From Mytilus edulis (taxonomy: Eukaryota; Mollusca; Bivalvia; Mytilida; Mytilidae): a stretch of DNA of 64,000 nt. The position numbers were made by a program, and so were the translations under genes. Position 1 is the stretch's first letter. Every line of letters begins with the position of its first letter. Positions 34,883 through 45,714 of the stretch are shown piece after piece. Location of the stretch: assembly GCF_963676685.1 (NCBI RefSeq), contig NC_092346.1, positions 25,247,133 through 25,311,132 of the forward strand, read 5' to 3'. The notes beneath the pieces were generated by a model, which saw nothing but the letters and a program-made list of their open reading frames with translations, ran no database searches and was not told where the DNA came from.

Positions 34883-37800
34883 CAGGGATTAGTATAGAAA
34901 GTCCCTGTATAAATCTAGTTTAACCGGTATATAATGTCGAAAATAAAAACAAGAGTGCCAAAATGCTACATGTATTACTAAAATTGAGAAAGGAAATGGT
35001 GAATATGTCAAAGCGACAACCACCCGACCATAGAGCAAACAACAGCCGAAGGCAACCAATGGGTCTTCAATGTAGCGAGAATTCCCGCACCCGTAGGTGT
35101 CCTTCAGCTGGCCCCTAAAATATGCATAATAGTACAGTGATAATGGACGTCATACTAAACTCCGAATTATACACAAGAAACTAAAATTTAAAATCATACA
35201 AGACTAACAAAGGCCAGAGGCTCCTGACTTGGGACAGGCGCAAAATTGCGGCGGGGTTAAACATGTTTATGAGATCTCAACCCTCCCCCTATACCTCTAG
35301 CCAATGTAGAAAAGTAAAAGAATAACAATACACACATTAAAATTCAGTTCAAGAGAAGTCCGAGTCTGATGTCAAAAGATGTAACAAAAGAAAATAAATA
35401 AAATGACAATAATACATAAATAACAACAGACTACTAGCAGTTAACTGACATGCCAGCTCCAGACCTCAATTAAACTGATTGAAAGATTATGTCTTCATCA
35501 TATGAATATCAGGTACAATCCCTCCCGTTAGGGGTTTAGTATCATACTATCATAAAATATATGAGAAGAAAATAACCCGTGTCATGCCAACAACTGTTTT
35601 TTTAGAAATAAATGTGTTTAGTTCCGATGCAAAGACCCTATCAGTTAATCAATGTTAAAGCCAAAATATGCAATCTTTAATGACCTGACAACAGTATCGT
35701 AACTATATCCCCTTTTAATAAGTCTATTTAAAGGTTTTGTTAGTTTCTGAGGAGAATACTGACATTTTTGTGCTTTATAAAGAATATTTCCATAAAATTT
35801 TGGATGTGAAATACCTGAACGTATAAGATGTCTGCATTTTGAGTTATATTTACGAATTATTTCCTTATACCGGTGATAAAATTTAGTAAATGTTTTGACC
35901 AGTTTGTGATATCGAAAACCCTGGTGTAATAATTTTTCAGTAATACATAAATTTCTCTCGCTAAAATCTAATACATTGTTACATACACGAGCGAATCGTA
36001 CAAGTTGAGATATATAAACACCATAAGATGGTGACAAGGGAACGTCACCATCTAAAAATGGATAATTAACAATAGGAAATGAAAAATCATCTCTTTTATC
36101 ATAAATTTTTGTATTAAGCTTCCCGTTTATGATATAGATATCAAGATCGAGGAAAGGGCAGTGGTCATTGTTATCATTAGCTTTATTTAAAGTAAGTTCT
36201 ACAGGATAAATTTCTTTAGTATACATACTGAAGTCGTCATTATTTAGAGCCAATATATCATCCAAATATCTAAAAGTATTGTTAAATTTTTGTATCAAAT
36301 GTTGTTTTGATGGGTCTTTGCTAATTTTAGTCATAAATTGTAACTCATAACAATACAAAAACAGGTCCGCAATAAGTGGTGCACAGTTAGTCCCCATTGG
36401 AATTCCAATAACTTGACGATATACGGAATCTCCAAAGCGAACAAAAATGTTATCAAGTAAAAATTCAAGTGCATAAATAGTATCAAAGCATGTCCAATTG
36501 ACATAGTTCTTTTGTTTATTGCTACTAAAAAATGATCTAAAAGAGTTTGAACATATGTACTCGCATTCCGACTTTTTAAATGCCCAGTTAATTAGGGATG
36601 TGAATTTTTTCTTAATAAGAATATGAGGCAAAGTGGTATATAGGGTAGAAAAATCAAAACTTTGAACAGATTCAAAATCACCAATATATGCATGCAATTT
36701 ATCAAGTACTTCCAACGAGTTTTTGACACTCCAAAAGTAATTAATTCCACTATTTTCAAAGGCCTTATTTGAACAATTTATTATCAGGTTTTTTATTGTA
36801 CCAAGTGTACTAGTAAGTAAAACAGACAATTTAGTAGTTGAACAATGGCTGGAAGATGAAATAAATCTATATTTGTAAGGTTTTTTGTGCAGCTTCGGAA
36901 GCCAGTACATAGTTGGGACTTTCATTGTGTTTGGTTCTGCTTGTAAAGAAGTAGCTAAAAGTTTATGTTTGTTACAGATGTCGTTTTCTGAAAATGAAGT
37001 CAGTTGGAATGTTGGTGAATTCGTGATTTCCTTTTGCAGAACCTCTATATAAAATTTACGTCAAACAATAATGATATTATTAGCAGCTTTATCAGCCGGG
37101 ACAAACACGAATTCCTTGGCTAGTTCTGTTAGTTTATTTTTGATACGCGAAATAGGGTTTTTATAGTTTTTGTTGAGGGTAAAATGTTCTTTAAAATGTT
37201 GTATTCGAATATCAACTATCTTCATTACTGAATTAAAAAAAGAGTCCAAAGATTTTCTGTCAGCTTTTTCCCGTTTTACCCATTTCAAACAGTAGTACTG
37301 TTGTTTTAAAAGAGTAACCTATTTTAATATTAACATTATAAATGAATCTTTTGATGTCCAAAGTGTTCATGACACTACCTGCAGGTTCTGGTTTTTATAA
37401 CTACAAATAATTTGGGTAAACAGACAGAAAGTCACAGGACATAAAGCTATTAAGTCATTCGATAGGACAAAAAGTCACAAATAGTTTATTGACTATTTTG
37501 TAATATTTTCTTTTTATAACATATATTTCTTTTAAAGTTATGGAAAATGCTCATAAACCTTGATAAATGAAAATGTACATTTGTATTAAATGTATTAGAG
37601 TCCACATTGTTATGATTGTCATTATTGTAAGATTCCAATTATTTTCTATTTCACATTCAGAATAATTTTATAGTACAGATTTTATTTTAATGATTTTTAT
37701 GAAATTTCCTTGTTTATGAAACTTTTTTTCAAGAATGCAAAAAAAAATTAATTCATTAAAATATCCAAAGAACTAAAAATCAGTTGTAATTTCAAAGTAA

Positions 37801-39337
37801 CTACCAAACAATACACCTATTTCACCTGTATTTGACATAAAAAAAAAAAAAGTAAATGTGGCAATATCAACAACTATAGATTTTTTTGGGGGTGTAATTT
37901 AATTCAACAAAGTTAATAAGTTGTTTTTTTTCTTCTTTTTTTTTCTCAGGAAGACAGCCAATGAGAATGGGACTTGTGAAAGGAAATTTAGGCTGGCCAA
38001 GTTTTTGGAGTGTTGCACAATCTGGAGGTATCCCACTCAGTGAAATGAACATGGCCAAATACTATGAAATGAAAGGACATGTACCTTTCTTATTTGGACG
38101 ATGGGGTCTTGGCTCATGGTCCTGGTCATTGCCTACTAATCAAGGATTTGGAGGATTTTATGGCACTGTGATGGGACATAGTCCTGCATGTAGCAGTGAT
38201 GCTGAGGACTTTTTTGCGGACTCTGACTATTTCTGGTTTGTTTTAGCAGAACTAGGACCCCTTATCATAACATTTTTGATTTTAATAATCTCATCAAAGA
38301 TGCTTTCTTTCATAAGTATCAAATTACTCATTCCTCTGATATCCATGGTGTTTATAAGTATTGGTATTTTTAGAATATATTGCTGGATGCTTCCATTAAA
38401 CAGTATAACATGCAAGGTATTTGACAACCAGATGGTGAAAGAAGATTTTTATATTGATACTACACTGACTAGTCAGATAACAGAGAAAGCACAACATTAC
38501 ATAAAATTTAGGAAAAGACCTCCGTTTTTGTTAATCATACCTTATCATCAGCCAGGACATCCTGCATTTGCTTCCTCAAATTTCCTGGGAAAGTCTGGGA
38601 TTAATAAATATTATGATTCCGTTTTGGAATTAGATTGGAGTGTTGGCGAGGTGATGAATACTCTTCAGGAACAAGGAATGGAAAACAATACTGTTATATT
38701 CTTTCTCTCGGACAGTGGACCTGTTTTAACACACCCATATACAAATTCTCATTTAAAGCATTCAAGTAAGGACATGAAACTACAGGGTGAAAAAGGTTCT
38801 TTGAGAGAAGGAGGTATAAGAGTACCAGCTATCGTTAGTTGGCCAAATTTCATTGAACCTAACCAAGAAACTGCTGTGGTCACATCTGTGATGGATATTT
38901 TCCCCACAATTCAGCATCTCATTGGACAACCAAATAAAATTCAAAGAACACATATGAGACATTTCGATGGTAAAGATTTAAAACAGTTATTTAAAAATCC
39001 GAATAAAAAGTCTGATGAAATCCATAAAGTATTACTCCATTACTGTGATACTGGAGATGTCTCTGCAGCTACGGTTGGAGATTACAAAATATACTTTGTT
39101 TCTCAAAATATATCAAATGATTGCAGTGGTTATATACTTGAAGATCCTTTAGTTTATAACATCAAAGAAGATCCAGGGGAGACAACTGCATTACCTCCAA
39201 GTCAACACCAAGATGTAATCTCTAAGGCTAGATCAAATTCATTAAGATTTGAAATGTCTTTAGATATTAAGAAAAGAACTATAAAGTCTCAATTTGATCA
39301 AATACCATTTCCATGGGACATGTGGGTTAGTATCTGA
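34389..39337 (+). CDS. Steroid-sulfatase-type (arylsulfatase C) homologue, predicted catalytically dead
   Basis: Exons 34389-34644 and 37950-39337 join through a 3305-bp GT-AG intron to give 547 aa, close to the STS family length. Residues 1-24 form a signal peptide (ATG at 34389, just after a TTTCCCTTAG acceptor; an in-frame ATG at 34359 lies upstream of it). ADDLGYSDL (36-44) is the N-terminal metal-binding motif. Two hydrophobic segments (~186-202 and ~205-229) sit exactly where STS has its membrane hairpin, so it is probably an ER-membrane or lumenal protein. The C-terminal half carries LELDWSVG, SDSG (339-342), EKG (366-368), EGGIRVP and MDIFPT. The formylglycine motif C-x-P-S-R is replaced by E-A-G-S-L (Glu76, Leu80). 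The Lys and His of GKWHLG are Arg136 and Gly138, and the Gln after the metal Asp is Ser341. The long clean frame argues for a pseudoenzyme rather than a dead gene. Confidence 0.88.
34849..34879. repeat. (AT)n microsatellite
   Basis: About 15 AT dinucleotides in the sulfatase-like gene intron. Confidence 0.9.
34980..35390 (+). repeat. Dispersed repeat, long copy ('cgacaaccacccgaccatag')
   Basis: Begins 'attgagaaaggaaatggtga' and contains 'gagaattcccgcacccgtag', 'ggccagaggctcctgacttg' and 'ggcggggttaaacatgttta'. It shares its 5' part with 2563-2680 and parts, inverted, with 40640-40760. It lies in the sulfatase-like gene intron, next to the RT. Confidence 0.65.
35645..37321 (-). mobile_element. 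Penelope-like reverse transcriptase, one nonsense codon
   Basis: On the minus strand a frame runs from a stop at 37321 to a stop at 35645, broken only by TGA at 37063-37061. Upstream of it is the segment ending FVPADKAANNIIIV. Downstream come YWLPKLHKKP, QSFDFSTLYTTLPH (motif A region), GIPMGTNCAPLIADLFL (motif B), FRYLDDILAL (catalytic YxDD as YLDD) and CPFLDLDI. PKLHK and VPADKAAN are typical of Penelope-like RTs. At the TGA, relatives probably have a Cys codon, a one-base change. No GIY-YIG domain follows, and the protein ends at 'KIAYFGFNID'. The frame upstream of 37321 may continue in another phase ('MNTLDIKRFIY'), so the 5' part is damaged or missing. It is antisense to, and inside the intron of, the sulfatase-like gene. 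Confidence 0.75.
37322..37949. other. Intron remainder, no gene
   Basis: A/T-rich DNA ending in the T-rich tract and CAG acceptor (37947-37949) of sulfatase exon 2. The part next to 37321 may be decayed 5' sequence of the RT element. Confidence 0.5.
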
Positions 39338-39717
39338 TCTTTAATACATTTGGTCCAAATTCAACTGATTTTTAGTTCTTTGGATACATGAACCTAATGC
39401 ACCTATTTTTAGTAGATGAAGTTTTTAAGAAACAATTAATTTCACAACATCCAACATACAAACATGACAAAAGCCAGAAGTATACATGTAATTTTTTTGC
39501 TTGGCAAATAGAACAAAAATCAGCTCAATATGTTGAATTTGAGATTATTTTACTGTCTGATTGTAGGATTTATTAAGAAAATATATAATTCCAGCATTGA
39601 ATGTCCATTCAATTACCAATTTATTTTACAAATTCTATGGATGTTATTTATCTGCTTGCCAAGTTGGACTAGTAAAAAAAGTAGTTATCTTTCAAAGATT
39701 TTGCCTTTAAACTGAAC
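39338..39717 (+). other. 3' flank / probable 3' UTR of the sulfatase-like gene
   Basis: No coding signal. Short open frames here lack splice support. Confidence 0.4.
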
Positions 39718-39841
39718 ACAGGCGGATTTAGAGCCTGGCTCCCCCTTTTGTGGAAAAAAAAATGGTTGATAATATAGGAAATTACTGAAGCATGACTGGA
39801 CTGGGACCCCACTTACCAAAATATCTTGATCCGCCACTGCT
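39718..39841. mobile_element. Small MITE with GCGGAT inverted ends
   Basis: The left end 'acaggcggatttagag' and right end 'gatccgccactgctg' are inverted around GGCGGAT, about 124 bp apart. No ORF. Confidence 0.5.
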
Positions 39842-39844
39842 GTA

Positions 39845-40880
39845 GAAACTATATTTCACAAAGTTCATAAATAAAATATTTACATATACATGTATATCCT
39901 ATTTTAAAAGTATAATAAATCACCCCTTTAGGTCATATTTGCATGTCTTAGAACATTACACATGTCAAAATATGTGTGTATGATTAAAAGAAGATGCTGA
40001 ATATACATCAGTGAGACAGCAACCAAACTACACAAAAACAAAAACATATCTACTCATTCTAGAGGTCAACATAATGTATTTATTCCTACCACATTCCATA
40101 CTTACATTTTTTGTACTTGATTTCTGTCCTTAATCATAGCAAGTTTTTGTAAGTTACCTTTAGATCTCATATTTATTCAATTTATGTGTTACTTGTTGTT
40201 TGTTTTTCCTTTTGGATATTAAGTGTGAGAAATGCAATATTTTTATGTCTTCCTTGATGTACATGTAATGTCACTTTATTTTTTGTTGTGTGTTTAATAT
40301 ACATAGTTTTTACATAAATGTTTTTTTTTGTCCTGCATATTATATGTGTGCCATACTTTATGACATTACATTCTTTTGAAATAAAAAATAAAATACATAT
40401 TGCGTAAAAGTCAATCATAAGGCCTTGACATCAATGCCATGATCCTGTGGTGAACTAACCATTTCTGGATGAGATTGGTTCATGACAAATATTCATGACA
40501 GTTCAACAAAATTTGGTATGTGGATTATTTTTATGAGGAGTAATTATCCATCTTCATACGTTGTATGGCCTTGACCTAAATGTCATGTTCCACTGGTCAT
40601 TGTTAAGTTTTTAGGATGGTCTGTTCCTCATAAATATACATGTGTTTCGTTTTTCTACATTGGCTAGAGGTAATGGGGGAAGTCGGGAGCCTCTCTGGCC
40701 TTTGTTAGTCTTGTATGACTTTTAATTTTAGTCAGGAATCCTTGTGTATTCTTTTCAAGTGTATATTACTTACACTATACAGTTAATCACCTAATACTTT
40801 TACAGCACCAAAAGATCCTTTTCTTGACACCCAAAATCACATAGTTGATGGTATATCTGCAAGCACTGTGTTCCCCTGTC
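39845..40880. other. No gene; repeat pieces at 40640-40760
   Basis: The piece 'ggagcctctctggcctttgt' with 'cttgtatgacttttaatttt' is the inverse of the 34980-35390 family. The rest is A/T-rich without a frame. Confidence 0.45.
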
Positions 40881-42262
40881 TATGTCAACACACAAAATAT
40901 AGTTGACCTATTGCTTATAGGTTCTAAGAAACAGACTTCTAGGGAAACTAAAAATTGACCAATGAACCACGAAAATGAGATCAAGATCAGATGAACCATG
41001 CTAGACTGACATAGATAAAAGAAGATTTGGTATGAATGCCCATGAGACAACACTCCATTCAAGTCACAGTTTGTAATAAAAGTAAACCATTAATTTATAG
41101 ATCAAAGTACGGTCTTCAACACAGAGCCTTGGCTCACGCTCAACAGCAAGCTATAATGGGTCCTAAAAAATAACTAGTATAAAATCGTTCAAACAGGAAA
41201 ACCAACAGTCTAATCTTTATATAGAAAGAGAGACAAGAAACATTTATGAACCACATCAACAAACATAGAATTATTTACACCATACAATCCTTGCATGCAA
41301 CAAATATAGTTGACCTATTGCTTATAGTCTCAGAAAAACTTGACACTGAGCAATGAACATGTTCTAATAAAACCAGTGAGACTGACATGTACATCATAAA
41401 ATATTTTAATCCACCAAATATAGTTAACCTGTTGCATATAGTAATAGAAAAAAAAGACCAAAATACAAAAACTTTTACCACTGAACAATGAAAATGAGGT
41501 CAAGGTCAAATGACACCAGGCAGTTAGACATGTACACCTTTACATTCATTCCATACACCAAATATAGTAGATTTATTGCTTAGAGTATCTGATATATGGA
41601 CTTGACCACAAAAACTAAACCTTGTTCACTGATCCACTGATCCATGAAATGAGGTCGAGGTCAGATGAAAATTGTCTGACAGGCATGAGGACCTTGCAAG
41701 GTACGCAGACACTAAATGATGTTATCCTATTCCTCATAATAAGAAAGAAATTAACATTACAACAAGAGTGCATTGATACTATGTTGATAGTCCTAAATAT
41801 AAAGCTTTATTACAACTGTCACATAAACTTAACATTAAGCAAGAAAACTAAACATTGACCAATGAACCATGAAAATGAGGTCAAGGTCAGATGAACCATG
41901 CCATGTACAGCTAATAATTCTTCCATACACCAAATATAGTAGACCTATTGCATACAGTATAAGAATAACAGACCAAAACACAAAAACTTAACCATAACCA
42001 CTGAACCATGAAAATGAGGTCAAGGTCAGATGGCACCTGCCAGTTGGACATGTACACCTTGCAGTCCTTCCATACACCAAATATACAAGACCTATTGCTT
42101 ATAGTATCTGAGATATGGACTTGACCACCAAAACATAACCTTGTTCACTGATCCATGAAATGAGGTCGAGGTCAAGTGAAAATTGTCTGACGGGCATGAG
42201 GACCTTGCAAATACCAAATATAGTTATCCTATTACTTATAATAAGAGAGAATTTAACATTAC
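40881..42262 (+). repeat. Loose tandem array of AGGTCA-containing units
   Basis: At least six occurrences of 'atgaggtcaaggtcagatga' or a close variant (near 40977, 41497, 41645, 41876, 42014, 42160). They alternate with 'ccaaatatagttgacctatt' and 'ttgaccaatgaaccatgaaa'. A different repeat (41015-41230) interrupts it. No coding frame. Confidence 0.65.
41015..41235 (+). repeat. Partial dispersed repeat inside the AGGTCA array
   Basis: 'gaagatttggtatgaatgcc' through 'acggtcttcaacacagagcc' and 'aaaccaacagtctaat'; like 17385-17570. Confidence 0.55.
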
Positions 42263-42860
42263 AAACCAGGTGCTCCGCAGGGCGCAGCTTTATACGACCA
42301 CAGAGGTCGAACGCTGAACAGTTGGGGCAAGTATGGACAAAACATTCAAGCGTGATGCAGCTCTGAATTTGGATTGTGATCAAATTTTGACATTACATGG
42401 GTTTTTTTTACACAAAACAAATGTCAAGATTTTACAAATCAATTAAAGATTTCTTCTTCAAACTTTTTAAATCTAAAATTAAATAGTTGACACAGCATAG
42501 GTTTCTGACACAGAATGAATGTGGTCTAATGAACTTAAAAGGTTTTTTTTGCCTTTGAGCAATTCACTATGCTGTTGAATATTAATCCTCTCAAAAAAAT
42601 GTTTGAAGCAATTTTCTTTTTATTTATGAAATCTGAAATGAGAAAAATTTAACCCCCCCCCCCCTTTTTTCACATCCCCTTTTCCTTTTTCCAAAACTGA
42701 TATCAATTCAAATTTCTAATGGAGTTTGCAACAATAACTACTCTTTTAAATACATCATAAAATATTAAAATGTAAAATAAAGTGCTTGTTATCCCTGTAT
42801 GGTAAAGATTGGTTGGTAGTAAAAGTGAATATACATTGTTTATTGTATAAAACAATAAAA

Positions 42861-43142
42861 AAAACTTCATCAGCAACATTTTATATTGGCAAATTTCCAA
42901 TGAAGTTATTTACATAAAGTTATTGGCAAATAAAAATAGAAAATGACATCATAATCATGTCTGGCAAATGTCCAACATACATTATCTAAAAACATTTTAG
43001 ATAAGATAAGGAAAAAAAGCTTCATCAGCAACATTTTATATTGGCAAATTTCCAATGAAGTTATTTACATAAAGTTATTGGCAAATAAAAATAGAAAATG
43101 ACATCATAGTCATGTCTGGCAAATTTCCAACATATATTATCA
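42861..43142. repeat. Direct repeat, ~130 bp, two copies
   Basis: 'cttcatcagcaacattttat' through 'gaaaatgacatcataatcat' occurs at ~42867 and again at ~43020, nearly identical, separated by ~25 bp. Confidence 0.75.
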
Positions 43143-43191
43143 ACTACTATTCTATACAAAGAAAGATAACTCCAATAGAAAATTAATTGCT

Positions 43192-43270
43192 ATTGCACAA
43201 TATTGTGCAATTAGATATTTCTTGCTATTGTGCAATACTGTGCAATTGAAAATTTCTTGCTATTGCACAA
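43192..43270. repeat. Palindromes of ATTGCACAATATTGTGCAAT type
   Basis: A perfect 20-bp palindrome at 43192-43211, followed by a near copy at ~43227-43246 and a half copy at 43262. Another near copy lies at 47337-47356. Confidence 0.7.
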
Positions 43271-44346
43271 TACTTGATATGGAATCCTGATTTGGACTAA
43301 CTTGAAAACTGGGCCCATAATCAAAAATCAAAGTACATATTTAGATAAAGCATATCAAATAAGCCCAAGAATTTAATTTTTGTTAAAATCAAACTTAGTT
43401 TAATTTTGGACCCTTTGGACCTTAATGTAGACCAATTTGAAAACTGGACCAAAAATTAAGAATCTACATACACAGTTAGATTTGGCATATCAAAGAACCC
43501 ATTTATTCAATTTTTGATGAAATCAAACAAAGTTTAATTTTGGACCCCCATTTGGACCAACTTGAAAACTAGGCCAATAATTAAAAATCTAAGTACATTT
43601 TTAAATTCAGCATATCAAAGAACCCCAAGGATTCAATTTTTGTTAAAATCAAACTAAGTTTAATTTTGGACCCTTTGGACTTTAATGTAGACCAATTTGA
43701 AAACTGGACCAAAAATTAAGAATCTACATACATAGTTAGATTCGGCATATCAAAGAACCCCAATTATTCAATTTTTGATGAAATCACACAAAGTTCAATT
43801 TTGGACCCTTTGGGCCCCTTATTCCTAAACTGTTAGGACCAAAACTCCCAAAATCAAACCCAACCTTCCTTTTATGGTCATAAACCTTGTGTTTAAATTT
43901 CATAGATTTCTATTTACTTATACTAAAGTTATTGTACGAAAACCAAGAATAATGCTTATTTGGGCCCTTAATTCCTAAACTGTTGGAACCAAAACTCCCA
44001 AAATCAATCCCAACCTTCCTTTTGTGGTCATAGACCTTGTGTCAAAATTTCATAGATTTCTATTCACTTAAACTAACGCTATAGTGCGAAAACCAAGAAA
44101 ATGCTTATTTGGGCCCTTTTTGGCCCCTTATTCCTAAAATGTTGGGACCAAAACTCCCAAAATCAATCCCAACCTTCCTTTTGTGGTCATAAACCTTGTG
44201 TTAAAATTTCATTGATTTCTATTCATTTTTACTAAAGTTAGAGTGCGAAAACTAAAAGTATTCGGACGACGACGACGACGCAGACGACGACGCCAACGTG
44301 ATAGCAATATACGACCAAAAAATTAAAATTTTTGCGGATGTATAAA

Positions 44347-44790
44347 TCTTAACTTTTTTTTCAAGTAGTCACTGAACCATGAAAATGAGGTCAAGGACAT
44401 TGGTCATGTGACTGACGGAAACTTCATAACATGAGGCATTTGTATACAAAATATGAAGCATGCAGGTATTACACCTTCTAAATTATAAAGCTTTTAAGAA
44501 GTAAGCTAACACCACCGCCGTAGAAGCCACCAGATCACTATCCCTATGTCAAGCTTTCTGCGACAAAAGTCGCAGGCTCAACAAAAAATTTTAACTTTTT
44601 TTCAAGTAGTCACTGAACCATGAAAATGAGGTCAAGGTCAATGGACATACAACAAATGGAAAATTCATAACATGAGACATCTATTTACAAAGTATGAAGC
44701 ATTCAGGTCTTCCATCTTCTAAAATATAAATCTTAAAAGAAGTAAGTTAACGCTGCTGCCGCCAGTCCACTATCGCTATTTCCTAGCCAT
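44347..44790 (+). repeat. Two tandem copies of an AGGTCA-type block
   Basis: 'tcaagtagtcactgaaccat' followed by 'gaaaatgaggtcaaggaca' occurs at ~44361 and again at ~44603. The first copy is followed by 'ccctatgtcaagctttctgc', as at 31640. Confidence 0.65.
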
Positions 44791-45580
44791 ATGGACTTAA
44801 GGAAAAAACTTAATATGTAATGGCAAATTAATAAATAAACACAATTGTTAAGAAGGTAAAAGTCTTTATGCTTTATAGGAGTACAAATAACTTAACAATA
44901 TAAATAATATTAAGTTCATTTTTGATAAACATTTCCATGGCGCTTACAACATTTCTGTGTAAAATAACATTCTTGCTTCTTTATTTCTAGCATTAAAATG
45001 ATAAATGAATGAACGAGATAAAGCATGGATTTAACAATGTCACTTAATTAAGTACATAGAACTGGATACCATTTCTATTTCTGAAAATCAGAAGTAATTA
45101 AAAAACCCTGCAACAGTTAACATCAAACTTTAAAAAAAAGTGTGCATTAAAAACCTAAAGTTCTTGCATTCTCACTTATAAAAAAAACCCTGTGTGCATT
45201 AAAAACCTGAAGTCCTTTGGTTTAGTGTTAAAATGTCATATTGAAAAACAACATAAAAATAGAAGAAGAAAAAATAAATTGAGAGTTCAATTATTTAGTC
45301 AAACAATATCACTGTTGCTAGGTTATCTTATTTGATTCTAATACTAAAAGCACTCTTTGTTTTATCAACACTAAGGAACATCTCGCACTTGCTGTCTTCT
45401 GTGTGTGTTGGATGCCTTGACACTTCTTGTTATTTTGAAAATGAAGAACAGCAATAAAAGCACTTATCTTGCTGTGTGCTAATTGTCTCATAAATGGTGT
45501 GTTATTATCTTCAGTATATTCACACCATATCTACATGATTTACTACCCAAATGTTCTGTTAATTTAATCATACAAATTCA
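44791..45580. other. No gene recognised
   Basis: A/T-rich DNA between repeats and the 3' end of TBCE. Short duplication 'tgtgcattaaaaacctaaag'/'tgtgcattaaaaacctgaag' near 45140-45210. Confidence 0.45.
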
Positions 45581-45586
45581 TTTATT
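45581..45586 (-). promoter_or_regulatory. Candidate poly(A) signal of TBCE
   Basis: AATAAA on the minus strand, about 130 nt after the TBCE stop codon. Confidence 0.45.
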
Positions 45587-45714
45587 TAATTTGAAAATTC
45601 TTATTTGCAACTTCTAGCTAATTAAAAATGTTAACAATTTGAAGACAATTTTCAATAGCAAAAGTCAAATGTATGAAAATATATGAGGGGCTAAGTTGTT
45701 GAAGGATTCTGGAT

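Larger units (their letters stand above)
42266..44346 (+). mobile_element. ~2.1-kb composite repeat, 'gctccgcagggcgcag' to 'acgacgacg' tail
   Basis: Starts 'accaggtgctccgcagggcg' followed by 'ctttatacgacc'. Ends in a (GAC)n-rich stretch, 'caatatacgaccaaaaaatt' and 'tttttgcggatgtataaa'. 'Tatacgacc' near both ends hints at related termini. The middle has several copies of 'ttaattttggaccctttgga' and 'aaccttccttttgtggtcat' blocks. Parallel copies lie at 46761-48140, and inverted at 63240-64000 and 30545-30969. No protein-coding frame, so it is non-autonomous. Confidence 0.6.

Noticed and set aside
40881-44800. CRISPR-like or satellite array
   Set aside because: Repeat spacing is irregular, units are long and diverged, and the context is eukaryotic; these are dispersed mussel repeats.
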